A DNA stretch of 44,440 nt from Verrucomicrobiia bacterium (GCA_035946615.1 DASYZB010000111.1:1-44440); one strand, 5' to 3'; shown: positions 33,601 through 41,533, counted from the stretch's first letter. Notes: generated by a model not told the origin, from the sequence alone. Translations and numbers: made by a program.

Positions 33601-35310
33601 CCTTTGCCATCGCATGTGCCGCAAATCTCTTGCGACCCGCAAACAAGCCGAACACCTATAGAGCAAACGAGCGCCTCACCTTCAGATTCTCTGCGTTCTT
33701 TGCGTTCTTTTGGGGCCCCAATTCCAATTTCGGCTTTGCCCTCAACCTCCGGTCCGTTTGATGATCCCAAGGTCTGGTCGCTGATTGCCAGCGGCAATGC
33801 CCGGGCCGTTCATCACATTGAAAGTCCCGCCATGATCTCCCTCTGCCGGATATGCAACGTGCGGGACATCGATACCCTCATTGCCATTGTCTCGGTTATT
33901 CGCCCCGGCGCCGCCAATGAGAGCAAGAAAATGGAGTTCGCCCGGCGTTACCAGGGTCTCAGCGCGGCGCATTACCCGCATCCATCGCTCGAACCATGCC
34001 TGCGCAGCACTTACGGACTGGTGGTCTATGAGGAGCATATCCTGCAAATCTGCGAGGCCTTTGCCGGCTTGCCACCTGGGCGGGCCGATATCCTCCGGCG
34101 GGCCCTGGCCAAAGACAAAACCGAGCTGATTGCGCAAATCCAAATCGAGTTCGCCAATTGCGCCCGGCGCCTTGGTCGCGCCGAAGCGGAGATTGCCGAA
34201 GTCTGGGACCTGGTAGCCGGCTTCCGCGGCTATGCCTTTTGCAAGGCGCACAGCACGGCCTATGGAGTCGAGGCCTATCAATCGGCCTGGCTCAAGCGGT
34301 ATTACCCTGCAGAATTTATGGCCGCTGTCCTCACCAACGGCAAAGGTTTCTATGACGCGCTGGTTTACATCCTCGAATGCCATCGGTTGCGCATCCCGCT
34401 GCTGCCGCCATCCATCAATGAACCCGGCCCTCAGTTTACGGTGACGCATCCCCCTCGTCCTCGATTTTGTGATGGTTTCGAGGATGAGGACGAGAACCAG
34501 AACCAAAATGATGGGAGGGGACGCGGTAAAACACGTTCTACTAAAAAAATCCGCGTCCCCGTCCTGCAGGTCAAGGGCCTCACCACCTGCACCAAAGAAG
34601 CTATCCTCCGCGAACGGGCTCTGGGCAAGTTTTCCTCGCTGGCCGATTTCTTGGCGCGCGTCCAACCGTTGCCGGAAGAAATGGAGGCCTTGATTCGCGT
34701 GGGCGCGTTTGATGAGTTCGGCCAAAGCCGGACCGCGCAATATTGGCAATTCAGAACCAATGTGGCACGCAATCTGGCAACCGCTACGCCGGCGCGCGCC
34801 CACAGCCAGAATACGCCGCGTAACGCGATAGCGCGCCTGCCAAGGCATCACCAACCCTGGCTGTTGCCTCCCGGAGACATCGATCGCTTGCCTTCCGTTC
34901 CATTGGCCGAACCCGGGCGCCTCGAATGCCTGCGGGCTGAAGAGGAACTCCTGGGTTACCCGGTGAGCGGTCATCCGCTTGAGCTATTCCCTGACATCGC
35001 CTGGGAGACTTATTGCCCCGTCAACCGCCTGGGCAATCATCTGGGTGAACAAATCGTTACCTGTGGCCTGGTCATCGAACAGCGCCTCTTTCACCAGGTC
35101 ACCGGTGAGCCGATGAAGTTCCTTACCCTGGCAGACTGGACCGGTGTGGTGGAGACCGAACTCTTTGCGCGCACTTACCGGTCCTATGGCCTGAGCACGA
35201 TCCGCTATCGCGTCCTGGAAATCACCGCCACAGTCGAGCCATTCGAAAACGGGCGCGGTTATACCTTGCGCGTGCTGCGGGCGGGGCAACCGAGGATAAA
35301 GAAGAAATAG
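30607..35310 (+). CDS. DinB (Pol IV)-DnaE2 fusion, SOS mutagenesis polymerase
   Basis: A single open frame of 1567 residues. Residues about 1-385 form a Y-family polymerase of the DinB type with intact metal ligands (HLDADAFFASVE with D11; SIDEGYID with D104, E105), unlike ImuB, which lacks them. Residues about 470-1567 are a DnaE2-type polymerase III alpha subunit: a shortened PHP domain with lost metal ligands (NIH at 475-477, TDK at 507-509), palm motifs PDIDVDF (D811, D813) and LVKMDI (D965), an HhH region and a C-terminal OB fold (KFLTLADWTGVVETELF). Three foldback DNA segments are read in frame (residues about 390-419, 983-1036, 1283-1318). An internal ATG at 31960 could start a separate DnaE2. 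No imuA is present. It lies downstream of lexA. Confidence 0.92.
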   Translation: MTPCRSIVHLDADAFFASVEQASDRRLRGKPIAVGGEKRGIIASASYEARQFGIYTPMPTALARRLCPKLVLLPGDFEKYELFSRLMFSYAYDFTPDVEVGSIDEGYIDLTATRKPAVSIAQTIRGAICQALRLSVSEGIAGNKLVSQIASKLKKPSAFEFVPNGGEAQFLSPLASQWLPGVGPKTSIQLTAAGLAHIGQIAQTPIDLLNLLVGSQAPQLRRFARGIDERPVISMRPAAKSYGEQETFAADTTDEEFLDATLRRMADKLMAKVREDGKSIRTVTVKVRYNDMDEEQASESLIEPTALETEIYGMISGLLRRAWRRRVSLRLVSLKLANVYDGRFGEELVLDGSARQHMARQRLAGTLDELRQKYGRGVVLRGHDFILKVAQASSPAGLGGVSPHKNQAKRLETRRRDTCAGVNRPETTPRTSFSPGPELRFRVELKSAANAMPHLGYSIRHHAPRATQRSCIPLNIHSYYSFLDSTLSIRAIVELAKRHELPAIALTDKNNLHGAVEFAQAAAEAGIKPIIGAELNWRGHRVCLYVQNQTGYRNLCRILSRAGSAPASDFAPHTDGLLAVSANPALASLFPGRFYLEINSLEAFESVSLLALPCVASLPIHYELPADRWKYDIVQSIRTLTLLRQQHPEKRLDGDYHFRPDAEMQKRFGAHPELLAHSFEIAERCSFEFSLGKPQFPSYSPDGSAPAAFLRRLALDGLERRYPDNHAALRPQLEEELAIIMDVGYEEYFLVMWDILQECHRRGIEWITRGSAADSLACYCLEISGVCPIRFDLYFRRFLNKERMALNKLPDIDVDFPHDRKDDVIDLIFEKYGPGHTAVVGGFSTFQSRSAFAEVAKVLGVSEHQVRRLTERLPHFSRAGELVETVASTLECRDLPLDQEPYSTALRMAQFLDGFPRYPKMHPCGLVLSRQAIDEITPCFISAKGYPATHFDMDSVEAVGLVKMDILAQGGLAVMRDVMGNCRERTHGTQRSESGTERPLPSHVPQISCDPQTSRTPIEQTSASPSDSLRSLRSFGAPIPISALPSTSGPFDDPKVWSLIASGNARAVHHIESPAMISLCRICNVRDIDTLIAIVSVIRPGAANESKKMEFARRYQGLSAAHYPHPSLEPCLRSTYGLVVYEEHILQICEAFAGLPPGRADILRRALAKDKTELIAQIQIEFANCARRLGRAEAEIAEVWDLVAGFRGYAFCKAHSTAYGVEAYQSAWLKRYYPAEFMAAVLTNGKGFYDALVYILECHRLRIPLLPPSINEPGPQFTVTHPPRPRFCDGFEDEDENQNQNDGRGRGKTRSTKKIRVPVLQVKGLTTCTKEAILRERALGKFSSLADFLARVQPLPEEMEALIRVGAFDEFGQSRTAQYWQFRTNVARNLATATPARAHSQNTPRNAIARLPRHHQPWLLPPGDIDRLPSVPLAEPGRLECLRAEEELLGYPVSGHPLELFPDIAWETYCPVNRLGNHLGEQIVTCGLVIEQRLFHQVTGEPMKFLTLADWTGVVETELFARTYRSYGLSTIRYRVLEITATVEPFENGRGYTLRVLRAGQPRIKKK
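31776..31863. repeat. in-frame foldback element in the DinB-DnaE2 linker
   Basis: The left arm (31776-31799) and right arm (31841-31863) are imperfect inverted copies; the right arm contains AGGCGAGACACCTGC. Between them are hairpins GCGGCG-TCT-CGCCGC (31802-31816) and CCAGGCG-AAA-CGCCTGG (31824-31840). The segment is translated as a Gly/Lys/Arg-rich linker after the DinB part. Confidence 0.8.
33555..33712. repeat. in-frame foldback element in the DnaE2 palm region
   Basis: The left arm begins AAAGAACGCATGGAACGCA (from about 33557), and the right arm ends TGCGTTCTTTGCGTTCTTTT (to about 33711); they are imperfect inverted copies of about 30 bp. The encoded 50 or so residues (rich in Ser, Arg, Thr and Pro) sit between the DnaE segments LAVMRDVM and DDPKVWSLI, where family members have a short connector. 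Confidence 0.75.
34454..34560. repeat. in-frame double hairpin in the DnaE2 C-terminal part
   Basis: Two inverted repeats follow each other: CTCGTCCTC (34454-34462) with GAGGACGAG (34486-34494), and GGGGACGCGG (34517-34526) with CCGCGTCCCC (34551-34560). They are translated as an Asp/Glu/Asn/Lys/Arg-rich insert between PGPQFTV and VPVLQVKGLT, which are adjacent or nearly so in ordinary DnaE2. Confidence 0.7.
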
Positions 35311-35351
35311 GCCACAGTCCCAAACGCCGGCGCGGGCTGCAGGGCGTCCGG

Positions 35352-36671
35352 CTACTGCTGATGCAGCCTGAAAAAGGCGGCGCCAGCAGTAGGATTGTTC
35401 GTCAGAAAAAAACTGTTCCCCGATTGGACCACACCATTGGTCGCCGGAGTCCAAAGGGCCGTAGCGCCTGCCACAGCACTCGTTTCCAGCACATAATTGG
35501 TCGCCGTGGCGGGCCAGGAAAGGATGAGCCGGTTTCCCGCCCTTATGGCCGTCAAAACCAGGCCCCGCTGACCAAAACGGATGGTGTCGTTATAGGTGTC
35601 GGCGATAAAAAGATTTCCGCTCGAATCGGTGGCCAAACCCTCGGGTTGGTAAAAGAGGGCCAGATTACCGACCTCATCGGTGCTGCCGCTGATTCCGGGC
35701 GCGCCGCCCAGGGTCCTGACGATCCAATTGGTCCCAATCGGCGTCACCTCGCGAATCGTATCGTTGTATGTATCCGCCACGTAAAGATTGCCTGCGGTAT
35801 CCACCGCCACGCCAAACGGATACTCGAAAGAGGCGCTATGGTTTGTGCCGTCAGCGCTGCCGGCGAACCCGTGCAATCCGGCCACAGTGCTCACGACCCA
35901 GTCATTGCCTGAGGGCGTCACAGAGCGGATAGTCGAATTGTAGGTGTCCGCTACATACAACTGGTCCACCCCTGTGACCGCAATGCCATACGGAAAATTG
36001 AATTGCGCGGAATTATTCGTGCCATCAGCGCTGCCGGGCGCGCCAGCCAGACCAACCGGGGTCGTCACATTCCACCCTCCCGCCCCTGGGCTGACCTCGC
36101 GAATCGTGTGATTGTAGGTATCCGCCACAAACAGATTCCCGGCGTTATCGACAGCCAAGCCGGAAGGATAATAGAAAGAAGCTGCGCCGCCCACGCCATT
36201 GGCGCTCCCGCGCGCCCCTGGCGAACCAGCGATGGTGTTCACCCACCAATTTGTGCCGGTTGAAGTCAATGTGCGGATCGTCTGATTGTAAGTGTCCGCC
36301 ACATAAACTGTGCCGGCGCTATCGACCGCTACACCGTAAGGAAAGAAAAAGCGCGCGGAACTGCCCGGGCCGTCATTGGTGCCGGTGGCGCCTGCCAACC
36401 CGGCCAAGGTGCTCACAACCCACCCATTGGCCGATGGGGTCAACTGGCGGATCGTATGATTCAACGTGTCCGCTACATAGATATTGCCCGAGGAATCCAC
36501 AGCGATGCCGGCGGGCTCATGAAGACGAGCGTGGCCGTCTATTCCGTTGGTGAAGCCAGCCTGTCCCGCCAGGCCGGCCAGGGTCGAGAAGGCGTAGGAC
36601 TGTCCTTGCGTATCAAACGCGCTGCATAAAATGCAGCCCGCCAGCGCCGCGATAGAAACGAAACTCCTCAT
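35352..36671 (-). CDS. secreted NHL-repeat beta-propeller protein
   Basis: The 439-residue protein has a signal peptide (SFVSIAALAGCILCSAFDTQG) and six NHL repeats of about 55 residues. Each has the core 'FxxPxGxAVDxxGNxYVADTxNxTIRxxTP' and a connecting 'TLAGxxGxxGxxDG' loop, which predicts a six-bladed propeller. The C-terminal 75 residues form a separate module (LILSWPATATNYVLETSA..., ending AAFFRLHQQ) resembling the end of the phosphodiester glycosidase at 26.7 kb. NHL proteins bind protein or carbohydrate partners; no active site can be named. It converges with the polymerase gene (41-bp gap) and follows the RodZ-like gene by 18 bp on the same strand. Confidence 0.88.
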   Translation of the reverse strand: MRSFVSIAALAGCILCSAFDTQGQSYAFSTLAGLAGQAGFTNGIDGHARLHEPAGIAVDSSGNIYVADTLNHTIRQLTPSANGWVVSTLAGLAGATGTNDGPGSSARFFFPYGVAVDSAGTVYVADTYNQTIRTLTSTGTNWWVNTIAGSPGARGSANGVGGAASFYYPSGLAVDNAGNLFVADTYNHTIREVSPGAGGWNVTTPVGLAGAPGSADGTNNSAQFNFPYGIAVTGVDQLYVADTYNSTIRSVTPSGNDWVVSTVAGLHGFAGSADGTNHSASFEYPFGVAVDTAGNLYVADTYNDTIREVTPIGTNWIVRTLGGAPGISGSTDEVGNLALFYQPEGLATDSSGNLFIADTYNDTIRFGQRGLVLTAIRAGNRLILSWPATATNYVLETSAVAGATALWTPATNGVVQSGNSFFLTNNPTAGAAFFRLHQQ

Positions 36672-36689
36672 GAAGAAACTCTCGATCAG

Positions 36690-37193
36690 CTACCGTTTTG
36701 AAGGCGAGGGCAGCGGCACGGTCTCGCCGGAGGTCTTCGGGTTAGTGTGATAGACCGCCGGTTTCAGACTGCGCAGGGGATCGATTTTTGCATAGTGCCG
36801 ATGGACGGCAACCGCCACCAGGACAGTCGTAACAACCACCAAGGCCCCTACGACTGCAATGCCCTTGCGCCAATCCACCTTTGAAAGCTGGAGCATCAGC
36901 AGGTCCAGCACGCCCCGCGGCGGACCCGAGAGCGGTGGCGGCTCGGCAAATTTTTGGGTCTGGCCCAGTTCGGCATCCAGACTGGCCATGATTTGGGGCA
37001 CGTCCAGCTTCAGCAACGTCGAGTAGGTTCGTACGAAACCGCGGATATAAACCGGGGCGGAGAAGATGTTAAAATCCCCTTTTTCGAGCGCCCGGAGGTG
37101 GTCGGAGCGGATTTTGGTTATTTCCGCCACTTGCTCGACGGTGAGGCGTCTGGCTTCGCGGGCCTGGTGCAGTTGAGCGGCAACAGTGGACAT
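36690..37193 (-). CDS. RodZ-like HTH membrane protein
   Basis: The 167-residue protein has an N-terminal Cro/C1-type HTH of the RodZ kind (LHQAREARRLTVEQVAEITKIRSDHLRALEKGDFNIFSAPVYIRGFVRTYSTLLKLD; the 'YIRGFVRTYS' motif is characteristic), one membrane helix (GIAVVGALVVVTTVLVAVAV) and a short periplasmic tail instead of the usual domain. RodZ links MreB to the envelope and helps set cell shape; this short version lacks the full C-terminal domain. The ATG at 37193 is preferred over a start at 37232 because MSTVAAQLHQAREARR aligns with the family. Confidence 0.85.
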   Translation of the reverse strand: MSTVAAQLHQAREARRLTVEQVAEITKIRSDHLRALEKGDFNIFSAPVYIRGFVRTYSTLLKLDVPQIMASLDAELGQTQKFAEPPPLSGPPRGVLDLLMLQLSKVDWRKGIAVVGALVVVTTVLVAVAVHRHYAKIDPLRSLKPAVYHTNPKTSGETVPLPSPSKR

Positions 37194-37494
37194 GACAGCA
37201 AACTTGTAACCTTTGGCCTGGCCCTTTGGCAAGGCTGGAAGCCGGGCTTGCCGGGCTTAAAACCTCGCTTACAAAGTTTTATCGAACCGCGGAATACGAG
37301 ATACGCGAAAGAATCAGGCGATTGCCGCGTATTCGGCGGTTTAATCCCTTTTCTATGGCAGCATGAATCCTGAGAGCGCAGGAGTGATGCGCTTCTGGTC
37401 ATACATTTCAGCCATTGGGCGAGGATTAAGGCCGGGCTGCTTTTCGTCGCTTGCATTCGCTTAAGAGCTTTCTTCTAATAATGCCAGTACCGCT
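37194..37494. other. divergent intergenic region with a foldback hairpin
   Basis: This 301-bp stretch lies between the RodZ-like gene and the esterase gene. It contains an inverted repeat of 14 bp (one mismatch), AACCGCGGAATACG (37285-37298) and CGTATTCGGCGGTT (37328-37341), with a 29-bp loop. No gene or clear promoter is visible; promoters for both flanking genes are expected here. Confidence 0.5.
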
Positions 37495-39540
37495 ATGAAA
37501 ACCCGCTTCGCCCCCCTGCTGCTCCTGCTGCCGCTGCTCGTTTTGTGCCGGAACCGCTGCCCCGCCGCTCCAGAGCAGGCCGGTCCCCATAAGGACCTGA
37601 ATACTCCGAGGGATTTCCCCCAAATCACCTCAGGCGAGCAATGGCAACACCGCGCGAGAGAAATCCGCCAGCAGGTTCTGGTCAGTTGCGGGCTTTGGCC
37701 TATGCCCGATAAAACCCCGCTCAAGGCGCATGTGTTCGGTAAAATCCTGCGCGATGGCTATACTATCGAGAAGGTCTATTTGGAGACCGCGCCTGGCTTT
37801 TATCTGGGAGGAAATCTGTACCGCCCGCGCGGCCAGGGCAGCGGACCTTTTCCGGCGGTGCTCAATCCGCACGGGCATTGGGATGAAGGGCGCTTCGCCG
37901 ACACGAAGGATGGCAGCATCGCGGCTCGCTGCATCAGCCAGGCGCGCCAGGGGATGATCGCATTTTCCTACGACATGGTCGGGTTCAACGATACGCACTT
38001 TATCGATAGCCCAACAAACGAACCCTTCTACCAGGTTCATCACCAGTTCGCCACGAACCGGGTCGATCTGCTCTGGAATATAGATTTGCTGGGCCTGCAG
38101 ACCTGGAACAGCATCCGGGCGCTGGATTTTCTCGCCTCTCTGCCGGATGCGGACATCAAGCGCCTGGCCTGCACGGGAGAGTCGGGCGGAGGCACCCAAA
38201 CCTACTTGCTGGGAGCGGTTGATGATCGCCTGGCAGCCCAGGTCCCGGTCGTCATGGTCTCCCATATCATGCAGGGCGGGTGCCTTTGCGAAAACGCCCC
38301 GGGCCTGCGTGTGGAGTATTCCAATATGGAGATTGCCGCTGCTGCAGCGCCCCGTCCCCAGCTCCTGGTCTCGGCTACCGGTGATTGGACCAAAGACACC
38401 ATGAGGGTCGAAGGTCCCTCGATTTCTCATATCTACAGACTTCTTGGAGCGCCCGAAAACTTTAGCTATGAGCAGTTCAACTTCGGCCATAATTACAATC
38501 AAACCAGCCGCGAAGCCGTTTATACCTGGTTCGCCAAATGGCTTTTGCACCGCCCGGGGGATGTCGTCGTGAAGGAAGCCTCCTATCGAAAAGAACCGAA
38601 TGCGGATTTGCGTGTCTTTGCCGGAAGTGCCTTGCCCGCCGATGCGATGACTCAGGAGCAGTTCATCCAATCCTTGCGCCGGCGGCATCGGGCACAATGG
38701 GAAGCCCTCGTCCCACGGAACAAACCCGGGCTAAGGAAGTACCAGGCCCTGATGCAGCCGGCCTGGCGGCACACCTTGCAGGTGCAATGGCCGCTCAGCC
38801 GGCCCGGGATTCAGGTCGAAGAATCCAAACAGGAGGGCCAGTTCCTGCGCGCTTCTCTGCGCCTCATGCGCCCAGGAGGAACTGTCCCGGTTTCCGCCAC
38901 CTACTGGGCGCCTCCGGGTATCCTGAGCAACGCCGCGCCTAAGCTGGTCGTGCTTTGCGATGCAACCGAGCACACCACTCCAGCCCAGAACGCGCCGAGT
39001 CAGGCGGCCTCCGAGTTTTTAGCTCGCGGTTTGGCTGTGTTGGAAATCGACCAGTTCAGCAGCGGCGCGACACCGGACCCATTTGCCGATTTCTTTACCA
39101 CCTACAATCGAACGGAGCTTCAGCAACGCGTACGCGACCTGTTGACGGTTTGCGCCGCCGCCGGGGGAGTTGACCCGCGACAATCCTTGCCTTTCCATGT
39201 CATTCTGGCAGGGACGGGTCATGCAGGACTCTGGGCGTTACTCGCCGCCCCGGGGGCGGACGCCGTTGTTGCCGATTGTGCCGGATTGGATGTCTCGGAT
39301 GAACAGGCGCTCCTGGCCCCCGACGTGTTCTGTCCCGGCATCCTGGCTATGGGCGGGTTCGAAGGCGCGGCCATTCTGGGGGCGCCGCATCCGCTCTTGT
39401 TGCACGATATAGGAGAGAATTTTCCCACGACCGGTTTGCGTTCGAGTTATAAGGCCGTGGCAGCGACCCGCAAGTTGAAGGTTCAGCCCGGACCCATGTC
39501 AACAGACCAAATTGCAAAGTGGGTTGAAACAGTAAATTGA
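37495..39540 (+). CDS. exported alpha/beta hydrolase, acetyl-esterase-like, two-domain
   Basis: The 681-residue protein has a signal peptide (TRFAPLLLLLPLLVLC). The first half is an alpha/beta hydrolase resembling acetyl xylan esterase-type and related 'abhydrolase' families: a lid and oxyanion region (PAVLNPHGHW), a nucleophile elbow CTGESGGGTQTY with S230, then PRPQLLVSATGDWT and FNFGHNYN, with a probable acid and catalytic His. The second half (from about 440) repeats a hydrolase-like fold with VVLCDATEH and ILAGTGHAGLWAL, where the elbow serine is missing, so it is probably non-catalytic. The substrate is likely a sugar ester or polymer, by analogy only. The flanking genes are not obviously part of one pathway. 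Confidence 0.85.
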   Translation: MKTRFAPLLLLLPLLVLCRNRCPAAPEQAGPHKDLNTPRDFPQITSGEQWQHRAREIRQQVLVSCGLWPMPDKTPLKAHVFGKILRDGYTIEKVYLETAPGFYLGGNLYRPRGQGSGPFPAVLNPHGHWDEGRFADTKDGSIAARCISQARQGMIAFSYDMVGFNDTHFIDSPTNEPFYQVHHQFATNRVDLLWNIDLLGLQTWNSIRALDFLASLPDADIKRLACTGESGGGTQTYLLGAVDDRLAAQVPVVMVSHIMQGGCLCENAPGLRVEYSNMEIAAAAAPRPQLLVSATGDWTKDTMRVEGPSISHIYRLLGAPENFSYEQFNFGHNYNQTSREAVYTWFAKWLLHRPGDVVVKEASYRKEPNADLRVFAGSALPADAMTQEQFIQSLRRRHRAQWEALVPRNKPGLRKYQALMQPAWRHTLQVQWPLSRPGIQVEESKQEGQFLRASLRLMRPGGTVPVSATYWAPPGILSNAAPKLVVLCDATEHTTPAQNAPSQAASEFLARGLAVLEIDQFSSGATPDPFADFFTTYNRTELQQRVRDLLTVCAAAGGVDPRQSLPFHVILAGTGHAGLWALLAAPGADAVVADCAGLDVSDEQALLAPDVFCPGILAMGGFEGAAILGAPHPLLLHDIGENFPTTGLRSSYKAVAATRKLKVQPGPMSTDQIAKWVETVN

Positions 39541-39582
39541 TTTCGGCCTTTTTGCTGAGCTTGTCGCCTGATCGAGCTTTCG

Positions 39583-39816
39583 CTAACTTCCCTTCATGCC
39601 GATTTCATGGAATGAAATCCGCCATAACGCCATAAAGTTTTCGCTCGGAAGCAAAAGCCGCTGTACGCGCAAAAGCCACCCGGGTTGCCCCAAGGCAAGA
39701 GCACTCCCGAGTCGGAGGCCCTCGCCGCTCATTTTTACTCCGCAAAGGAAACGCCCCCACCGGAATGATTGAGCATCTTGCCAAATCGTGTCCGGAAACT
39801 CATTCTTCATTTTCAC
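39583..39816 (-). CDS. possible small coupled ORF
   Basis: A 77-residue frame starts with GTG at 39816, overlapping the upstream stop by 4 bases (GTGA), the layout of translational coupling; an ATG at 39810 is an alternative. The sequence (with GLRLGSALALGQPGWLLRVQRLLLPSE) matches nothing I know. The surrounding 272 bp hold no other gene candidate. It may be a chance frame. Confidence 0.28.
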   Translation of the reverse strand: MKMKNEFPDTIWQDAQSFRWGRFLCGVKMSGEGLRLGSALALGQPGWLLRVQRLLLPSENFMALWRISFHEIGMKGS

Positions 39817-41264
39817 CCAATTCGCTCTCTGGAGGCATGGGCGCTAATCTCTCTAACTGCCGCTTCAGCCGCATGGAAGCCGCACATCCCGTGAACGCCC
39901 CCGCCGGGCGGTGTCGAGGAAGAACAAAGATAAACCCCACGCAGCGGCACGCGGTAGGGAACGGAACTCAACACCGGGCGCGCAATGAGCTGCCATAAAT
40001 TCGCCGCGCCACCGTTGATGTCGCCACCGATGAGATTTGGATTGCGGCTTTCCAGGTCGGCGCAGTTCATCGTGCGCCGCGCCAGGATGAGTTGGCGAAA
40101 CCCCGGCGCAAACCGCTCGATCTGTTGTTCGACGCGCTCGGTCATATCGAAAGAGGAATTGTGCGGGACATGGCAGTAGGCCCAGGCGGTGTGTTTGCCT
40201 TCCGGCGCGCGCGACGGATCGAATACGCTCGGCTGCGCCAGCAACACGAAAGGCCGTTCTGCCGGGTGACCATCCGCCACCGCCTGCTCGGCCGCCACAA
40301 CTTCGCCCAATGTGCCGCAGACGTGAACGGTCCCGGAGCGCCTGCACGCCTCGGCTCGCCACGGGATGGGGCCGTTTAGGGCATAGTCCAGCTTGAACAC
40401 ACCCGGGCCGTAACGGTAGCGTTCGAGTTTTCGCCGGTAACGCTCTGGCAAGCGGGCGCCGGCGATGCGGAGCAATTGTCTCGGAGTCACATCGAACAAA
40501 ACCGCCCGCGACTCAGGCAGCTCGTCCATGTTCTCCACCCGCCGGTTGGCGAGGATTTCGCCTCCGAGAGTGCGCAGGTGCGCGGCCAAAGCGTTGGAAA
40601 GCTGCTGCGAACCGCCCTGCGGCAGCGGCCACCCCACCGCGTGGCCCAGCATGCCCAGGACAAGTCCGAACGCCGCCGATGCCCTCGCATCGAGCGGCAA
40701 AAATGAATGCGCCGCCAGCCCGGCAAACAACGCCCGCGGCGGCTCGGTTCTAAACTTGGTCAACGCCAGGCCAGTTGCGGAGCGCAGCGCATTCCAGCCG
40801 AATCGCGACAACACGAGAGGATGCCGCGGCAGGTGCAGCAAAGGCTGGAGGAATTCCGAAGCCAGGTCTTCCCAGTTGCGCTCGAGTGGTGAAAAGAGGC
40901 GTTCGTACCGGCGCTGATCGGCGCCGAAGCCGGCTGCTGTTTGCGCAACGTCTCGCCGCAACACAGCCGCCTGGCCGTCCGGCAACGGATGGGCCAGCGG
41001 GCATTCAGGCTGAATCCATTTCAGCCCGTATTTGTCGAGCGGCAGGGTTTGAAAAAAAGGTGAAGCTGCCCCGAGCGGATGGATAGCCGAACAAACATCA
41101 TGAACGAAACCGGGGAGTGTCAATTCGGCGGACCTGCTCCCGCCGCCGATGGTGGCGTTGGCTTCCAGGACAAGAACGCGCAGGCCTTGCTGAGCCAGAC
41201 GGATGGCCGCTGCCAACCCGTTTGGCCCCGAGCCTACCACCACCGCATCGTATGGACTGGCCAT
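39813..41264 (-). CDS. phytoene desaturase-like FAD-dependent oxidoreductase
   Basis: The 483-residue flavoprotein of the COG1233 (phytoene dehydrogenase/carotenoid isomerase-like) group has a Rossmann dinucleotide site at the very start (DAVVVGSGPNGLAAAIRLAQQG), the second FAD segment (LEANATIGGGSRSAELTLPGFVHD), and the C-terminal FAD motif GVYLCSSSTPPGGGVHGMCGFHAAEAA. Members desaturate or isomerise polyenes or oxidise related lipids, but many verrucomicrobial members are uncharacterised. No carotenoid biosynthesis gene is adjacent, so carotenoid function is not supported by context. The start ATG at 41264 puts the Rossmann motif at residue 8, as expected. Confidence 0.9.
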   Translation of the reverse strand: MASPYDAVVVGSGPNGLAAAIRLAQQGLRVLVLEANATIGGGSRSAELTLPGFVHDVCSAIHPLGAASPFFQTLPLDKYGLKWIQPECPLAHPLPDGQAAVLRRDVAQTAAGFGADQRRYERLFSPLERNWEDLASEFLQPLLHLPRHPLVLSRFGWNALRSATGLALTKFRTEPPRALFAGLAAHSFLPLDARASAAFGLVLGMLGHAVGWPLPQGGSQQLSNALAAHLRTLGGEILANRRVENMDELPESRAVLFDVTPRQLLRIAGARLPERYRRKLERYRYGPGVFKLDYALNGPIPWRAEACRRSGTVHVCGTLGEVVAAEQAVADGHPAERPFVLLAQPSVFDPSRAPEGKHTAWAYCHVPHNSSFDMTERVEQQIERFAPGFRQLILARRTMNCADLESRNPNLIGGDINGGAANLWQLIARPVLSSVPYRVPLRGVYLCSSSTPPGGGVHGMCGFHAAEAAVREISAHASRERIG

Positions 41265-41318
41265 GTTAAGCTAAAACTGAGACATGCGCCCCGTGGGGGA
41301 TAGCGAGACGCCCACCCT

Positions 41319-41510
41319 TCAAGGCAATCCGGCGCGCCGTGGATCGTGAGACCAATGTGCGCAATTCAGGGCACTCAGAAAGCCGGAAGGGAGCAGGGCA
41401 GGAGCCGAATTGTTGGTTGAACTATAGCCGTGGCCTGGCGAGACGCACCCGAGAACGATTAGGGTCACAAGCCAGCAGGCACGGCCCCGCTGTTTCGGCT
41501 GCTTGAACAT
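41319..41510 (-). CDS. possible small lipoprotein
   Basis: The 63-residue frame from ATG 41510 (MFKQPKQRGRACWLVTLIVLGCVS; an ATG at 41513 is equivalent) has a basic N-terminus, a hydrophobic core and a lipobox-like VLGC, so it would be a substrate for LspA. The mature part is only about 40 residues with no recognisable motif. It begins about 24 bp after the DUF1080 gene on the same strand. Its reality is uncertain; it may be a truncated gene. Confidence 0.38.
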   Translation of the reverse strand: MFKQPKQRGRACWLVTLIVLGCVSPGHGYSSTNNSAPALLPSGFLSALNCAHWSHDPRRAGLP

Positions 41511-41533
41511 CATAAGCCGCCGCGCGCCTTGCT

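Noticed and set aside
33742-34974. Minus-strand frame of 410 codons opposite the DnaE2 part
   Set aside because: Antisense to conserved polymerase motifs; no motif of its own.
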